Below are positions 47,027 to 59,307 of a stretch of 64,000 nucleotides of DNA, in pieces (position 1 is the first letter of the stretch; each line of letters begins with the position of its first letter). The DNA is from Larix kaempferi (lineage: Eukaryota; Streptophyta; Pinopsida; Pinales; Pinaceae): positions 41,683,501-41,747,500 of the forward strand of contig BSBM01000106.1 in assembly GCA_027924585.1 (NCBI GenBank), given 5' to 3'. Made by a program: the position numbers and the translations under genes. Under the pieces are notes generated by a model. That model made no database searches. It was not told the origin of the DNA and saw nothing but the letters and a program-made list of their open reading frames with translations.

Positions 47027-48827
47027 ATGAGCAATTTGAATGCTCCTTCCTCTCTTATAATCCTCACTCCCTTCAATTACTTTGATTGGAAGAGTGATAT
47101 GAAGATACACTTGTGGACTAAAGGGCTATCCAGATTGGTATTTGAAAAATATCCCATACCACATGCAACTGTGGAGAAAACCAAGCATCTAAATAAAATG
47201 GATGAAGCCTTTAGTTACATATGCCTTCATATGTCTAGAGATCTATTGTTTCATATTGAAGGATTGAAGTCCCCAAATGAGTTATGGACAAAATTGGAGA
47301 GCCTTTTTGGAAAACAAGATGGGATAAGAGGCCACATTCTCGAAAATGAATTGGTTTCCCTACAACCTAGCAATTTCGAGACCATTCAAGAATTCTTCTC
47401 TCAATTTAAGAAATTGGTTTTACAATGCAAGCATTGTGGCATCACCAAAAGTGATGATCAATTGGTGCTCTCCATTCTGAGCAAACTAGGATCTTAGTTT
47501 TCAGTCTTTGTATCTACCTTCCATTCTGGACGAATGTCAATCCCTGGATGGAAGATGCCTACCTTAGAAGTCTTCATCGAAGCTCTCATTCAAGAAGAGG
47601 ACAAATTGATTCAAATGGGTGCCATCAATGCCTCCAAAGATCAATCTCTTCTAGTTGGAGGAGCAAGTGGGACGAATGTGAAAGGGAGGCAAAAAGACAA
47701 GGATAAGAAGCCATCTAAATCCAAGCTGAATGATAAGTCAAGTCCATCAAAAGGATCCTCCAGCTCCAAGAAGGACAAACATAAGAGATCTACATGTCCC
47801 TATTGCAAGAGAGGAAACCATCCTGAGAAAGCTTGCATGCACAAGAAAATATACCTACTAACCAAGCTTCTTGAACAGAACAAAATTGCTATTCCAAAAG
47901 ATGCAAAGATGTCTGATTCTGGAAGTGGATTTGATGGTCATGAGGATTTCCATGCATTGATGGCTAGTTTTTCAAAATCAAAGGCCCTCCTCATAGATTC
48001 TAGAACCTCCAACCACATGGTTGCCTCTGAAGAATCATTTTCCTCTTTAGATCTAAATGATGGGCCTACTATTCACATGGGAGACAACTCTCAGATCTTT
48101 GCCAAAGGGTTGGGTACAGTACATATGGAGCATGGCAAGTTCAAGAATGTTCTGTCCGTTCCCTCCTTGAAAGCAAATTTGTTGTCTGTATATCAGATGA
48201 CTCACACCAAATCACCTAAGAAGGTGACTTTTGGTCCTGACACAGTTGAGATTACAGAGATCTCCACTGGGAAGACTATAGCAAAAGTGTTTGCAAATCA
48301 TGCCTCCAAGGCATATGATTTCTCTCATTTTTTTTCCCTTCTCTCTTCCTACTTCCTCGGAATCTGATGAAGATTCGAGTGACTCTTCTTCTGATGAAGA
48401 TATAGAACAAGATCTTGATGTTGAGATCAAAGTTCAAGAACATTCAGTTTTAGATCTAGAACCAATATGGGCTCACACAGTCCTTTCAACTACTGAGAAC
48501 ACAGTTGAGGATTCATCTGTTCACAAAACTACCAGACTTCAGCATCATGCCAACCTTTCATTATGCCATCTACCTCTCCATGAGAGATACAGCATGATGA
48601 TGGGGTTCTCTCTTCCATCACTTGGGAAGACTCATGTTCCATTCGTTCCAGTTGCAGAAAGAATTCCTAAGAGACTTGCTTCATCCAATACATCCTCTAC
48701 ACAGTGGAAGGCAGATCAAAAGACTAGATCCAGATCTAGCACCTGTTTTGGCATCCTACAGGGGATTAGCTTGCCAATATTTTTGCAAAATTTTTCACTG
48801 ATGAAAGCTTCTTTCTTTTCTGCTTAG
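47027..48827 (+). pseudogene. Gag (UBN2) and retroviral-type protease, no pol
   Basis: ATG at 47027 (MSNLNAPSS). Gag has FDWKSDMKIHLWTKGL, SPNELWTKLESLFG and IQEFFSQFKKLVLQC, the plant Copia UBN2 pattern, then a TAG at 47495 in GS*FSVF. The frame goes on through a Lys/Ser-rich linker to the CCHC knuckle CPYCKRGNHPEKAC (47794-47835) and the protease region ALLIDSRTSNHM (DSG active site changed to DSR), then GNDSQ-like and LSVPSLKANLLS blocks. Near 48330, at an eight-T run, a shift moves the frame to one reading an acidic serine cluster (SESDEDSSDSSSDED), which ends at 48827 without integrase motifs. The protein would form the particle and mature it. With the stop, the shift and the lost catalytic Gly it is dead, but trans-mobilisation needs only the RNA. 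Confidence 0.88.
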
Positions 48828-48991
48828 TATGATGGTTCTTTGAGTTATTTACTAGTCTTTTGAGGGGGGGTATTTTTCCCATGAGGTTTTCCCCATTTCC
48901 TCGGTTTATGGACAGTTCTTTATTTTTCTATCATTTATTTTTGATTGTATGGGTGACCTTTGGTCCTAGTTACCAAGGCCCAGGATGGATT

Positions 48992-48999
48992 AAGGGGGG
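48992..48999 (+). promoter_or_regulatory. Polypurine tract
   Basis: AAGGGGGG immediately before the TGTTAGG start of the 3' LTR. A second G-run at 48861-48867 upstream could be an additional tract. Confidence 0.85.
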
Positions 49000-49744
49000 T
49001 GTTAGGATATTCCTATACTCCATCCTAGTCCTACCATCATTTCAGTTATTTTCATTATCAGTCTTGCATGCATGCATGCATCCCAATCATCAGTCCCAGC
49101 ACCTAGCCCCAAGAGCTTCTCTCAGATCAGTTTTATCCCTCCTAGACAAGGAGGCACCCACTTCTCACCCACCACTTGAGAAGGGCGCCTTTTCTCACTT
49201 ACCACTCCAGTTTCTCTTCAGTTAGTTGAGTCATCTTAGTTCTCTCCTTGATTTAAGGATAGAATGACTCTCAACTGACTGTATCACTCTGATGGACCTC
49301 CAATGAGACTAGACTACCCATTCTAACTCCATATAGCTCCTCATGCGCCCTCCATTGATCTTCCTTCATTCAGTTAGTGCCTCCATGTGCTAGTTACACC
49401 TACCACACTCAGTTAGACTCAGTTTGACTGATGGTTGACAGTTACTTGTGCATTGATGACTCCACCGATGATGAGATAGACTTCTAGTTGTGCTTTGATA
49501 ACACTCCACTGATTTTGGATCTATCCATGCAAGCTAATTTGAATCACACCTAGTGTATTCAAATCCTGAGCATTGTATAATTACTGTTTTACTATTCAGA
49601 TTAATGTAACATGTGTAATTATTCTGCCTCTATCTGAGCTCCTTTGGATCTATGTTTTACTGCTCTATTCTTCTTCTATTATTCCTAAATTCTTTCATTG
49701 TGAGGTTTACATCATCTCTTGGATCTACTGTGATCATTTTCGCA
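49000..49744 (+). repeat. 3' LTR of the Gag-only Copia element
   Basis: 745 bases, TGTTAGGATATT to TTTTCGCA. It matches the 5' LTR along its whole length with scattered substitutions and two small deletions. The plus frame at 48860-49225 crosses the PPT and LTR border and is spurious. Confidence 0.9.
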
Positions 49745-50706
49745 CAGCACTTGCAAGTGATCGTCATTGGATAAAACACTCAATGCTCACGGTTGGTTCT
49801 CTAATTTCCCTGGTCTCTCATCACACAGTTTAGAATCATGCTACTTTTCTCTGGCTTACGGCATGCAATGTGGATGGATCCTACTGGTATCATCATGCCC
49901 AAGTCCCAACAGACCTCAATTCTCTCATCAACCGTTTACCAAATAATCTAATTTGCAACCTATTTACCATGCTTATAAAATAAACCTATTCAAATAAAAC
50001 CCAGTTGGGCCCAATTGCAATCTTACAATAAATGCGCAGAAATTTATTTACCTCTTTTGATGGGCTGGTCGCCGCTGCTAATTGCAATATCCTTCAGATA
50101 ATTTGAATGCCATGAGCTTCAACGATTTTAATCTAAAACAGAAAACCACAGAAAATGAGTTAAACAGAGGTGTTGGTGCAGGTATAGATAAAAACAACCC
50201 ATGATACAAGAAAGCACCTAACCCATAAAAGAGAAAACAGTACGTCACATGATTAAACAGAGGCGCTGGCGCTGACTGTAATCAAAGATGGATTGGTAAA
50301 GTCTGAACAAACTGCAAAATGCAGAAAACGCCTCGTGAAAATTTTTAAACATACAACAAATATTTCATAAGCAAAAATGTTATTTTCAATTCCCGCCAGC
50401 GTCATACCTCTCCTCTGAAAATTTTCACCTCCCACGCATCCAATATACTCAATTTCCGCTTCAACTCCAAAATGACATAGTAAGAATGACACTGCGCATA
50501 GCTTGAAGCATTAACTAGCCAATGATGCCATTTGTTACAAAGTAGGAGAGACATTGATGGCACGACCGCTGTTGATGAATGTGGCCGATCAAGGCTCTTG
50601 AATGAAGGTCGTCTCCCTCGAAAAAGGTCCTTTTATTTTACTTTTCAATAAAGACATTTTGATTTAAGACAAACAAAATTTTCGTCTTAAATAAATGTCT
50701 TAAAGA
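49745..50706. other. Unassigned stretch, right part inside a CACTA-type element
   Basis: No coding sequence recognised. Bases 50650-50706 carry subterminal phrases TTTAAGACA, TCGTCTTAAA and TGTCTTAA, like those before the terminus at 37111, so this is probably the end of a non-autonomous element of the same family. Confidence 0.5.
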
Positions 50707-50725
50707 ACCCCTTAGTGTAGTAGTG
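50707..50725. repeat. CACTA-type right terminal repeat (copy 2)
   Basis: ACCCCTTAGTGTAGTAGTG; the reverse complement starts CACTACTACACTAAGGGG, as in the copy at 37092-37111. Both are preceded by TTAAGACA inverted phrases, which supports one family. The following ATT would be the target duplication. The left end was not found. Confidence 0.75.
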
Positions 50726-53700
50726 ATTGATTCCACGAACAAATAAACCGCATCAGACTTTGGTCGCAAAACTTTCTTAAGGTCTTAAATATATTTTTTG
50801 ATATTTTTTCTTTTAATTCTAATTATGAGTAAATAACTAAAATATCATTCCCAAACAAGTCTACATCTTTATGCAGTACAAAGGCATCTTGTAGTGATTA
50901 AGTCCCACAGGTTCTAGGTTCCAATCAAAGGGGCCTACCACTACCCTTAATTCCAAAGCAGAATAACAACAATAGAAGGGAAAGTTTCAACCATAGGTGT
51001 TGTAAGTCCCTCATACTCATACCAGAGCCACTGAAGCATTGAATATCACATACACAACATGGTGTGGAAGAAAGGTGGTCAATGGGCCTAGATATGCCTA
51101 TGTCTATTAAGAAGCTGAACATCCACTAGGGTACTGTTCCAAAGCTTTTCATGATAGACCACATCATAACCTCCTTCTCTCCACTTTTATGCAAAGTTGT
51201 TTGTGATGTTTTAAACTTGTATCATTTCATAAGCATATTCCCTTAGGAATTTCTCCACCATTGAAATAGAGCTATTAGGACCATATTTAATACTTGTCCT
51301 TCTCCACAAGGCTTAACAAGTTAAGGAGATTATTATCCATAAGAAAATCAACACCAGTCTTGGAACGATGAAAAATGTGGGGGATGAACATAATGTTATC
51401 CATGTGATTTTCATCCAATCCCCAAGAGAGTAAGAGAAACAAGAAATTACCTACTATATATAACTTGATAGAGACCGATATCAGTGTAATCTTCATAAAA
51501 TTCCAGAGTGAGGATGAATAGGAGATACTAAAATAAGAAGAAATCATAAACATACACATTAGGAAAAGAAGTTATCCCACTATGCAAACTGCAACTACGG
51601 TAGAATGAAGAGATTAATATCAAATTTATCTACGTTCAGCAGTCAATAGAATAATGGAAACAACATACAAATTGACGGTGAGGTTCAATTGGAGATATGA
51701 AATAGAAAGAAACCATAATTTTACGTACTGTTTGCAGACAAAGATTCGCCATGGTGCAATAGATGCAAATCCGGTGGAATGAAGGGTTTTTTTTTTTATG
51801 AATGAAATCCTGGTCGAACCCAGAAGATCTCAAACTGGTTAAATAACACTTGAATTTAAAAAATACATATTGCCTAATATAATGGTGAATTGATTCATAT
51901 CAAATTGAGAATTCTTGCATTCCCATTCGCCATCGTCATTCCCTTTCGCCATCTTTCTAAAGGCTCTATATCCCTCCTCAAGTCATCCTGCAAAATTCTA
52001 ATAGTCACATCGTAGGTTCTCAGCGAATCATTTGAAGAATGAAATTGCATCACAACAAACATCATCGAGTCTATATGGGCTTGAACTATCTAAAAAGTCA
52101 GTTTAAGCTCATGCTTAAGAGATTCTTGACCCTCAACTACTAACCTACAGTTGTAAGGGATACACACCTCCCCTTGTGATGCCCACCAACCAACAAGACG
52201 TCTCATTCTATCTTGTTTAGAAAGGTCCATGTTTGTGTATTTATTTCTCTTCATATTCAACTTTAACATTCATTTGCACTAAATTCCACTTCGAACTCCT
52301 AAAAGACAAGGGAATGCACATCTATAAGCAACTCAAACACAACTTGTACTTGTTTGATTGTTTAGTTGAGAAGGTCTTCTCAATTAAGCTAGATTATTTT
52401 TAGTATGTGATTAACCATGTCTCTAGAAAAGGCTCCCAAGTTTTGACTATAATGCCATGGAATTTGGCTACATGGTCAAATTCCCCCTTTTCATTGACAG
52501 TAAAATCAAGTAAAACATATGCTTTGATATATTGTGAACACATATGTTGTGCAGTTATGTCCATGGAGCTTTCACATAGATTGCATAGAAAAGGAAAGAT
52601 TCTATCAAACAAGATATCCAAACTATCTTGTCTTATGTAGAGTGACCCTTACTTGTGTCTAAAGGTTTAGATTCACTTACATCAATGTATTTTCTTAGGA
52701 AAAAGAACATTTTTGTTTAGATCAGGTCTTAGAATAATAGTTAGGATGCCACCATTTTTATGCTTAACATATAGATCCATACGTTAAGTTGATCAATAGA
52801 TGGAAGTTGTGTCCATTAAGTTGTGTTCATATATCAACTTTTAAACCATTTCTACACTTAACATGCTTTCAACTCACTCATTTATTTTCCAAATAATGGA
52901 CGTGATGTACAGATTCTATAGTTGCTAGGATTATGACAACATGCAAGCAAATCAAATTCCTTGGTTGCAAGAGATGTTGGAAAAATATTCCAAACTATTT
53001 AACATTGAGACAATTGGGGTGCAAAATAAAGGCTATGCACCCAGTTCCTATGATTTGATTGCTAGTATATAGCCTATTTTTGGTAGAAACAATTCTCTAC
53101 TTGTTGTTAAAACGTCCATATCAAAATCATATAGTTATCCTAAGACACTGTTGTTGACTCCAACCTTGGATTGAGTATCATTCAATTCTCACAGAGGAAG
53201 AGTTAGATGGGATATCCCTTGACATATTAAATGTGGGATTGTTGCAACCTACATCTATATCTCACCTAGTCATGGAATATATTAGATATTAACTATATCA
53301 CTAGTGGTCTAACCTCATGAACTTTGTCCATCACATGTTGTTGATTATGAACAACCACCCTTAAAGTGTTTCTAAAATACTAATGATAACCTAAAGTGTA
53401 AGCTGAGGCCACTAAGCTATAGGCACTTTTAACTTATCAACTATGAAATGCCTCATAACAATTATCTATCATTAGTGTTTATATCCAACAATTAGAATAA
53501 TGTTAGAAATTCTACTCTTGATGGTCACAATATATTATAACCATGATTTGTTATCATGTTCTCATTTAGTTGATTTGAATGGGACTTGATCTTGTGATAT
53601 CATTGTCTCTTCCTCAAGAACAATTTGCTCATATTGATTGAGGTGAGTGAGGTGGGAGGTTAACCTCGATTATATTCCTTGGTACCATATTTCATGAGAA

Positions 53701-54322
53701 CCCCCATGAAGAGTGGTTGACATGTTAGTGAGGGAAACCACCATCACAATCCTCGTTGTTCTAATATTATGTAAAATGCAACATAATCAAAAGATTTTAA
53801 GATAGGGGATGCTTTCTTGTAGTCATTGGAGTAATCTTGAATGCCCATCTAGTGGTCTAATTGTTGTGATTAAATTGCCTTAACTATTTTTTTAATTATG
53901 ATGTGGGAATCCCCTTCAATAAATGGATATTTGATGCCCATCTCGAGAGCTATTTTTAAATCCAACTAAAGGGCTAGTATCCCAACCTAATTACTAGTGG
54001 AAATGTTGATAGTTTATGCATGGTACACTATTGGGTTCTCATATATCTTAGGATTTATCCTATCCTTGCGATGCATCACATATCCCCCTTCAAGGCATTC
54101 TCAAATTTAACTTGATGTTTCCATGCAACTACTGCAAACTATTTCATGGAGACTCACCTAGAGTTTAAGTAATAAAATCGTTTACTGCTTTTTGGAAGTG
54201 TCTCTATCAAATATCCATGTGAAAACCATGTATTGCATCTATAGAACTGATAGATGTGATCAAAATCACCATGACATCAATCATCAAGTCAGCCCCATAT
54301 GTCAAGGGGTAACCTCTAGCTC
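50726..54322. other. Unassigned AT-rich stretch
   Basis: About 3.6 kb without a recognisable domain on either strand. Small frames at 50925-51122, 51287-51559, 51636-51833 and 52400-52621 (minus) show no motif, and the last is mirrored by an equally long frame on the other strand. Nothing else to report beyond AT-rich DNA. Confidence 0.5.
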
Positions 54323-54327
54323 CAAGT
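54323..54327. repeat. Left target-site duplication of the Copia element
   Basis: CAAGT; the same five bases follow the 3' LTR at 61228-61232. A 5-bp duplication is what Copia integrase makes. Confidence 0.95.
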
Positions 54328-54790
54328 TGTTGAAATATTGTAACTTCTAAGAATATTATATTTGTACTTTATTGTATATACGAAGATGTTTATTCCTCTG
54401 AGAGAGTATGGTAACTAGGGTTATTAGATCTCCCATGTGAGGTCGGCCCTGAGTCAGCTTTTTAGGGGTTATTAGAATCTCTTAGGAGAGGTCGGCCCCA
54501 TTAGGGTGAAAAGTCTGTTAGAACACAAGTATAAATAGAGGAGGTGTGTTCCTCATTTAGACCATTCATTCACTCACTTGTGATTGGCGCATAGGAGAGA
54601 GAGAGATCTTCTTAGGAGGAGAAGGAGCTCTTGTTGAGGACTACATCTTGTATTGGGTTGATTATCTATATTGAGGAAAGCTTTGCTGGGTTTTCTACCC
54701 CATGAGGGTTTCCCAGGGTAAATCTTTGTCTATCTTGTGATTGTGTTTCTTTTCAGTGATCTTACTTGTGAAATTAAGCTAAACTTAACA
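54328..54790 (+). repeat. 5' LTR of the Copia element
   Basis: TGTTGAAATATTG to CTTAACA, 463 bases. TATAAATA at 54530-54537 is the likely promoter box, followed by a purine-rich GAGAGAGAGA stretch. Confidence 0.97.
54530..54537 (+). promoter_or_regulatory. TATA box in the 5' LTR
   Basis: TATAAATA, followed by 'gaggaggtgtg'. It is unchanged in the 3' LTR at 60968-60975, so it is conserved between the copies. Confidence 0.7.
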
Positions 54791-54800
54791 TGGTATCAGA
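54791..54800 (+). promoter_or_regulatory. Primer binding site (tRNA-iMet, short match)
   Basis: TGGTATCAGA directly after the LTR, then TCTAGCC, where the usual site continues GCC. A ten-base match to the initiator tRNA-Met 3' end. Confidence 0.85.
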
Positions 54801-55268
54801 TCTAGCCTGAATAAGACATATTTCACAAGGTGAAAATACCTTTCTCTCCTCCTCCGGTGAAAATTAGGGTTTCTGCAAAAGTTGGAATTTTTGGATTTTG
54901 ATTGCATGGCTGGATATCCCTCCTCAAAATCGAAGTTTTGAGCCCTAGATCGAACTTTTTGAGTGGGTAGAACTCCAGGAAAGTCAAACCCTAGTTTGGG
55001 TTTTGGACCACAAAACCAGAAAAACCAGTAAACCAGAAAAAGTGTGCACCTGTGCACCAGTGAACCAGAAAAGTTGTGAACCTGTGCACCAGTAAACCAG
55101 AAAAGTGAAGACCAGAAAACCAGAAATTCTGTTGCAGATCCGGAAGGTGAAAAGTTGAAGTTTCTAGAAGCAGAACACACCAGTATTCTCAATTCAATCA
55201 AGCACATCTCTTGGTAAGTGTTACTCTATCTCTTAAGAAACTTCAATCTCTATGACCCCCTAGATAAG

Positions 55269-58200
55269 ATGGCTCCAAGCACTAAGCTTGAAGACAAGTT
55301 AGAGGGTATAGAGAATTTCCGGGCATGGAAATATAGGATTGGTCTCATTCTTGAGGAGAATGATCTTTCCCAATATATCAAAGATGAGGTTGCAGAACTT
55401 GAGGAAGATGACGCCAAAGAGAAGCATAGGAAGGACTTGATTAGGGCAAAGAGAATCATTGCTGATTCTATCAAAGACAACTTGATTCCCCAAGTGGCAT
55501 CCAAAAAGACTCCAAAGGAAATGTATGATGCCCTTTCCAGAATGTATGAGGGAAATAATATCAATAGGAAGATGAACCTGAGAGCTCAATTGAAGAGCAC
55601 CAAGATGAATAAAGGAGAATCTATTCAAGACTATTTCTCAAGGGTTTCCCAGTTCAAGGAACAACTAGATTCTATTGGAGATACCCTTGATGAAGATGAA
55701 CTAGTCATGACTGCTCTAAATGGTCTCACTAGATCTTGGGAGTGATTCATCCAAACTATGTGTGCCAGAAAAGAAAGTATGAAGTTTGATGTGGTATGGG
55801 AAGATTGCATTCAAGAATAAGCTAGGGTTGCCAACAGAGAATCCTTGCTCAAGGAAGATGATCAAGCTTTGGCCACCCACACCAAGAGAAGAAGGAATCA
55901 ATCCTACTTCAAGAAGGATAGTCACAAAGAGTCTCAACCTACACACACATTTCAAAAGAAAAGAGGAACTAATCAAAGAAGAGATTACTCCTCATTTCAA
56001 TGTTTTACTTGTCACAAAATAGGACACATTGCTAAGGATTGTTCTCTAAAGAAGAAAAAGGGTTTTCACCACAAAAGACATCAAGCTCATCTAGAAGAAG
56101 ATGATAGTGAAGAAGAAGAGGAGGAAAGGCCTCAAAAGAAAAGATCTAAAGTAGAGGAAGAAGAAGATGTAGAAGAGTATGTTCTATTCTCTGCACTCTC
56201 TGGGGTAGTAACACCTGGAGAAGATACATGGATCATTGATAGTGGTGCTTCAAAGCACATGACAGGACAAAAGAAGACTCTTTCAAAACTTGAAGAGAAG
56301 GACTCTCCACAAAAGGTATCCCTAGGAGATGACTATCAATATCCCATCAAGGGATTTGGTGAAGCAAGTTACAAGCCTGATTCTGGAACCCCATTGAAGA
56401 TGAAGGAGATCTTATATGTACTAGGTTTGAAGAAGAACTTACTCTCTATCTTAGCTTTAGATAAGAAAGGCTATAGGGTTGCATTCATAGATGGGCAAGT
56501 ACTCATGTGGCCCAAGGGAAAATCAATTGAGGATGCAGTTGTTATTGGTGAAGAGGAAAGAGGTATATACAAACTCAAGGGCCATCTAGAAGTTGCCCTT
56601 GTACATGAACCCACTAGCCCAAATGAGCTATGGCATAGGAGGCTTGCTCACATTAACTACAAAGCACTACCTCATGTGAGCAAGGTAGTTATAGGACTAC
56701 CAGACTTAAAGATTGATCATGATGGCACATGCAAAGGATGTGCAAAAGGGAAGAATATCAAGAACCCATTTCAAAAGAGTGAAACAAAAACTAAGAGTAC
56801 TTTGGAATTAATTAATTCAAATGTATGTGGACCAATGCCCTCCACATATTTGAGTGGATATGAATACTATCTTACATTTATTGATGACTATTCAAGAAAG
56901 GCTTGGATATACTTTGTAAAAGGAAAGAATGAAGTCTTCGGAAAGTTCAAGGAGTTCAAATCCTTGATAGAAAATCATTTAGAAAAGAAAATCAAAATAC
57001 TTAGGACAAATAATGGCAGAGAATATACTTCAAAGGACTTTGAAGACTTTTGTAAAGAAGCTGGAATCAAGAGGGAACTAACCACTCCCTACAATCCTCA
57101 ACAAAATGGTGTTGCGGAAAGAAAGAATAGAACCATCATGGAAGTTGTAAAGACATTGATACATGATCAAGACCTGCCTATGTATTTATGGGCTGAAGCA
57201 ACTAGGACAACAGTCTATGTGCAGAATAGACTATCTCATATTGCTCTTGATTTCAAAACCCCAGAAGAAGTGTTAACAGGAAAGAGGCCTGAGGTAAGTC
57301 ACCTCAAGATTTTTGGATGCCCAGTATATATTCACATTCCAAAAGAAAAGAGGACCAAGCTAGATCCTTCTGGGAAGAAGGGAATTTTTGTTGGATATTG
57401 TGAAGCATCCAAAGCATTCAAAATTTACATCCCAGGTTTCCATCATATGGAAATAAGTAGGGATGTGACATCTGATGAAGAAGCAGCTCTCAAGAGATCT
57501 AGGAAGTGCCAGTATGAAGAAGTATATGAAGAAGATGCACCTTCCAGAACTGTAGAGGTTGTACCCAACCCTAAAGTTGTAACACCAGAATACCATGACA
57601 TGTTAGAACCACAAGAACCCCCTATCACAAACATATCAAGAAAGAGAAATCCAGCATGAGCAAGAGACATTATTCTAGGAGCATAAAAGTATGGAGCTCC
57701 TGAAGGCTCCACCAGAGTAAGCAAGAAACCAAAGTCATTTTCCAACTATATGGCTTTGATGTGTGATCTGGTAGATCAAGAACCCACTAGTTATGAAGAG
57801 GCATCTCATAAGAAAGAGTGGGTAGAGGAAATGACTGAGGAGTACCAGTCAATAATGAAGAATGATGTTTGGGATATAGTTCCCAAACCAAAATACAAAA
57901 GTGTGGTATCCTCCAAATGGATATACAAAATAAAGCATGTTGCGGATGGTAGCATTGAAAAATATAAGGCAAGGCTTGTGTCTAGAGGATTCTCTCAGAA
58001 AGAGGGAATTGACTATGAAGAGACATTTGCACCAGTTGCAAGGTACACTTCCATTAGAACCATCATGGCACTTGCATCCATGATGAAGTAGGAATTACAC
58101 CAGATGGATGTAAAGACAACTTTTATGAATGGTGTGATTGAGGAAGAAGTGTACATAGAACAACCACAAGGATTTGAGGTGGAAGATGGAAGAACCCATG

Positions 58201-59307
58201 TGTGCAAACTGAAGAAGGCTTTGTATGGGTTGAAGCAAGCTCCCAGAGCTTATTATGGAAGAATTGACAGTTTCTTGACAAGCTTGGGCTTTACCAAAAG
58301 TAAAGTTGATCCTAATATTTATCTCAAGGTTATGGATGATGAACCTGTCATATTGTTCATATATGTGGATGATTTATTTCTAACTGGAAATGAAAACAGA
58401 TTATCGAGTGCAAGAAGAAGCTCTCTTCAAAGTTTGAGATGAAAGATCTTGGCTTGATGCACTACTTTCTAGGTATGGAAGTGTGGCAAGGCCCAGAAGG
58501 AATCTTTCTCAACTAGGGTAAGTATGCTGTGGAAATCTTGAAAAGATTCGATATGTTGGAATGTAAAGCCATGGCCACTCCCATGGATTCCAATTTGAAG
58601 TTGTTAGCTGATGAATCTTCAGAGTTAGTGGATGTGACTCTGTACAGACAGATTATTGGGTCATTAATGTATCTGACGAATACCGGGCCAGATATATGCT
58701 TTGCGGTGAACACCTTGAGTCAGTATCTAGTGGAACCTAGACGAGTTCACCTGATAGCTACAAAGCATGTGATGAGGTACCTAAAGGGTACGATAGATTT
58801 TGGTCTATGTTATCATGGAGATCATGACTTCAGATTATATGGCTGCACAGATGCTGATTGGGCAGGAAGAGTACATTGGGAGGATTTTATTGTCTAGGAT
58901 CTGCCATGATCTCGTGGTTTAGCAGGAAGCAATCAAGCGTGGCTCTCAGCACAGCTGAAGCAGAATATATAGCTACTTGCTTTGCTAGTTGTGAAGCGGT
59001 ATGGCTTCAGAAGTTGTTATTGGGATTGTTTGACTTAGAGATGGACCCCACTGTGATCATGTGTGACAACCAGAGTTGTATCAAGATGACAAAGAATCCA
59101 GTATTCCATGATAAGTCAAAGCACATAGAGATCCGATATTTCTATATATGGGATATGGTGCAGAAAGGAGCTATCAAGCTCGAGTATGTGAGCACTGACG
59201 AACAAGTTGTTGATATATTGACCAAACCTCTGTCTCGAGTAAAGTTTGAGTATTTTCGAGATAAGCTTGGTGTTGTTCAAAAGGACCCTCCTCGAAAGGG
59301 GGAGTGA
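55269..59307 (+). pseudogene. Copia Gag-Pol polyprotein, decayed
   Basis: ATG 55269 (MAPSTKLEDKLEG) is preferred; upstream in-frame codons are leader. Gag UBN2: NFRAWKYRIGLILEENDL, MKSTKMNKGESIQDYFSRV-like segment. Knuckle CFTCHKIGHIAKDC (55995-56040), protease WIIDSGASKHM (56230), pre-integrase LWHRRLAHIN and CKGCAKGK (56630-56750). Integrase lies at 56800-57330, with both catalytic Asp replaced by Asn (NSNVCGP and RTNNGREY) and Glu kept in NGVAERKN. RT has DVKTTFMNGVIEEEVYIEQP, LYGLKQAPRAYY and YVDD (58366). RNase H has CTDADWAG, STAEAEYIA and VDILTKPL. Breaks: TGA 55743, TAA 55818, TGA 57657, TAA 57684, TAG 58089, a frameshift near 58400, TAG 58514, and a deletion with frameshift near 58868 that removes the usual residues between ADWAG and RKST. 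The polyprotein would make particle, protease, integrase and RT; it is dead here. Confidence 0.95.

Larger units (their letters stand above)
46127..49744 (+). mobile_element. Copia-like retrotransposon with Gag and protease only (TR-GAG type)
   Basis: 3.6 kb: 5' LTR 46127-46897, tRNA-iMet PBS at 46898, a gag-protease frame, a purine tract at 48992 and a 3' LTR 49000-49744. There is no integrase, reverse transcriptase or RNase H. The Gag (UBN2-type) and 'CPYCKRGNHPEKAC' knuckle are of Copia style. Elements of this build depend on pol proteins of a partner. The bases flanking it (CAATG left, CAGCA right) do not match, so the target duplication has been lost or the ends come from two copies. Confidence 0.85.

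Noticed and set aside
48860-49225. 121-codon plus frame
   Set aside because: It crosses the polypurine tract and the start of the 3' LTR of the Gag-only element; not a gene.
46122-49749. Target duplication for the Gag-only Copia element
   Set aside because: CAATG on the left and CAGCA on the right do not match; no shift of the borders gives a clean five-base pair.
50880-50940. tRNA/SINE-like stretch ('gtgattaagtcccacaggtt', 'aggttccaatc')
   Set aside because: The B-box-like GGTTCCAATC is off consensus and no A box, cloverleaf or 3' tail could be made.
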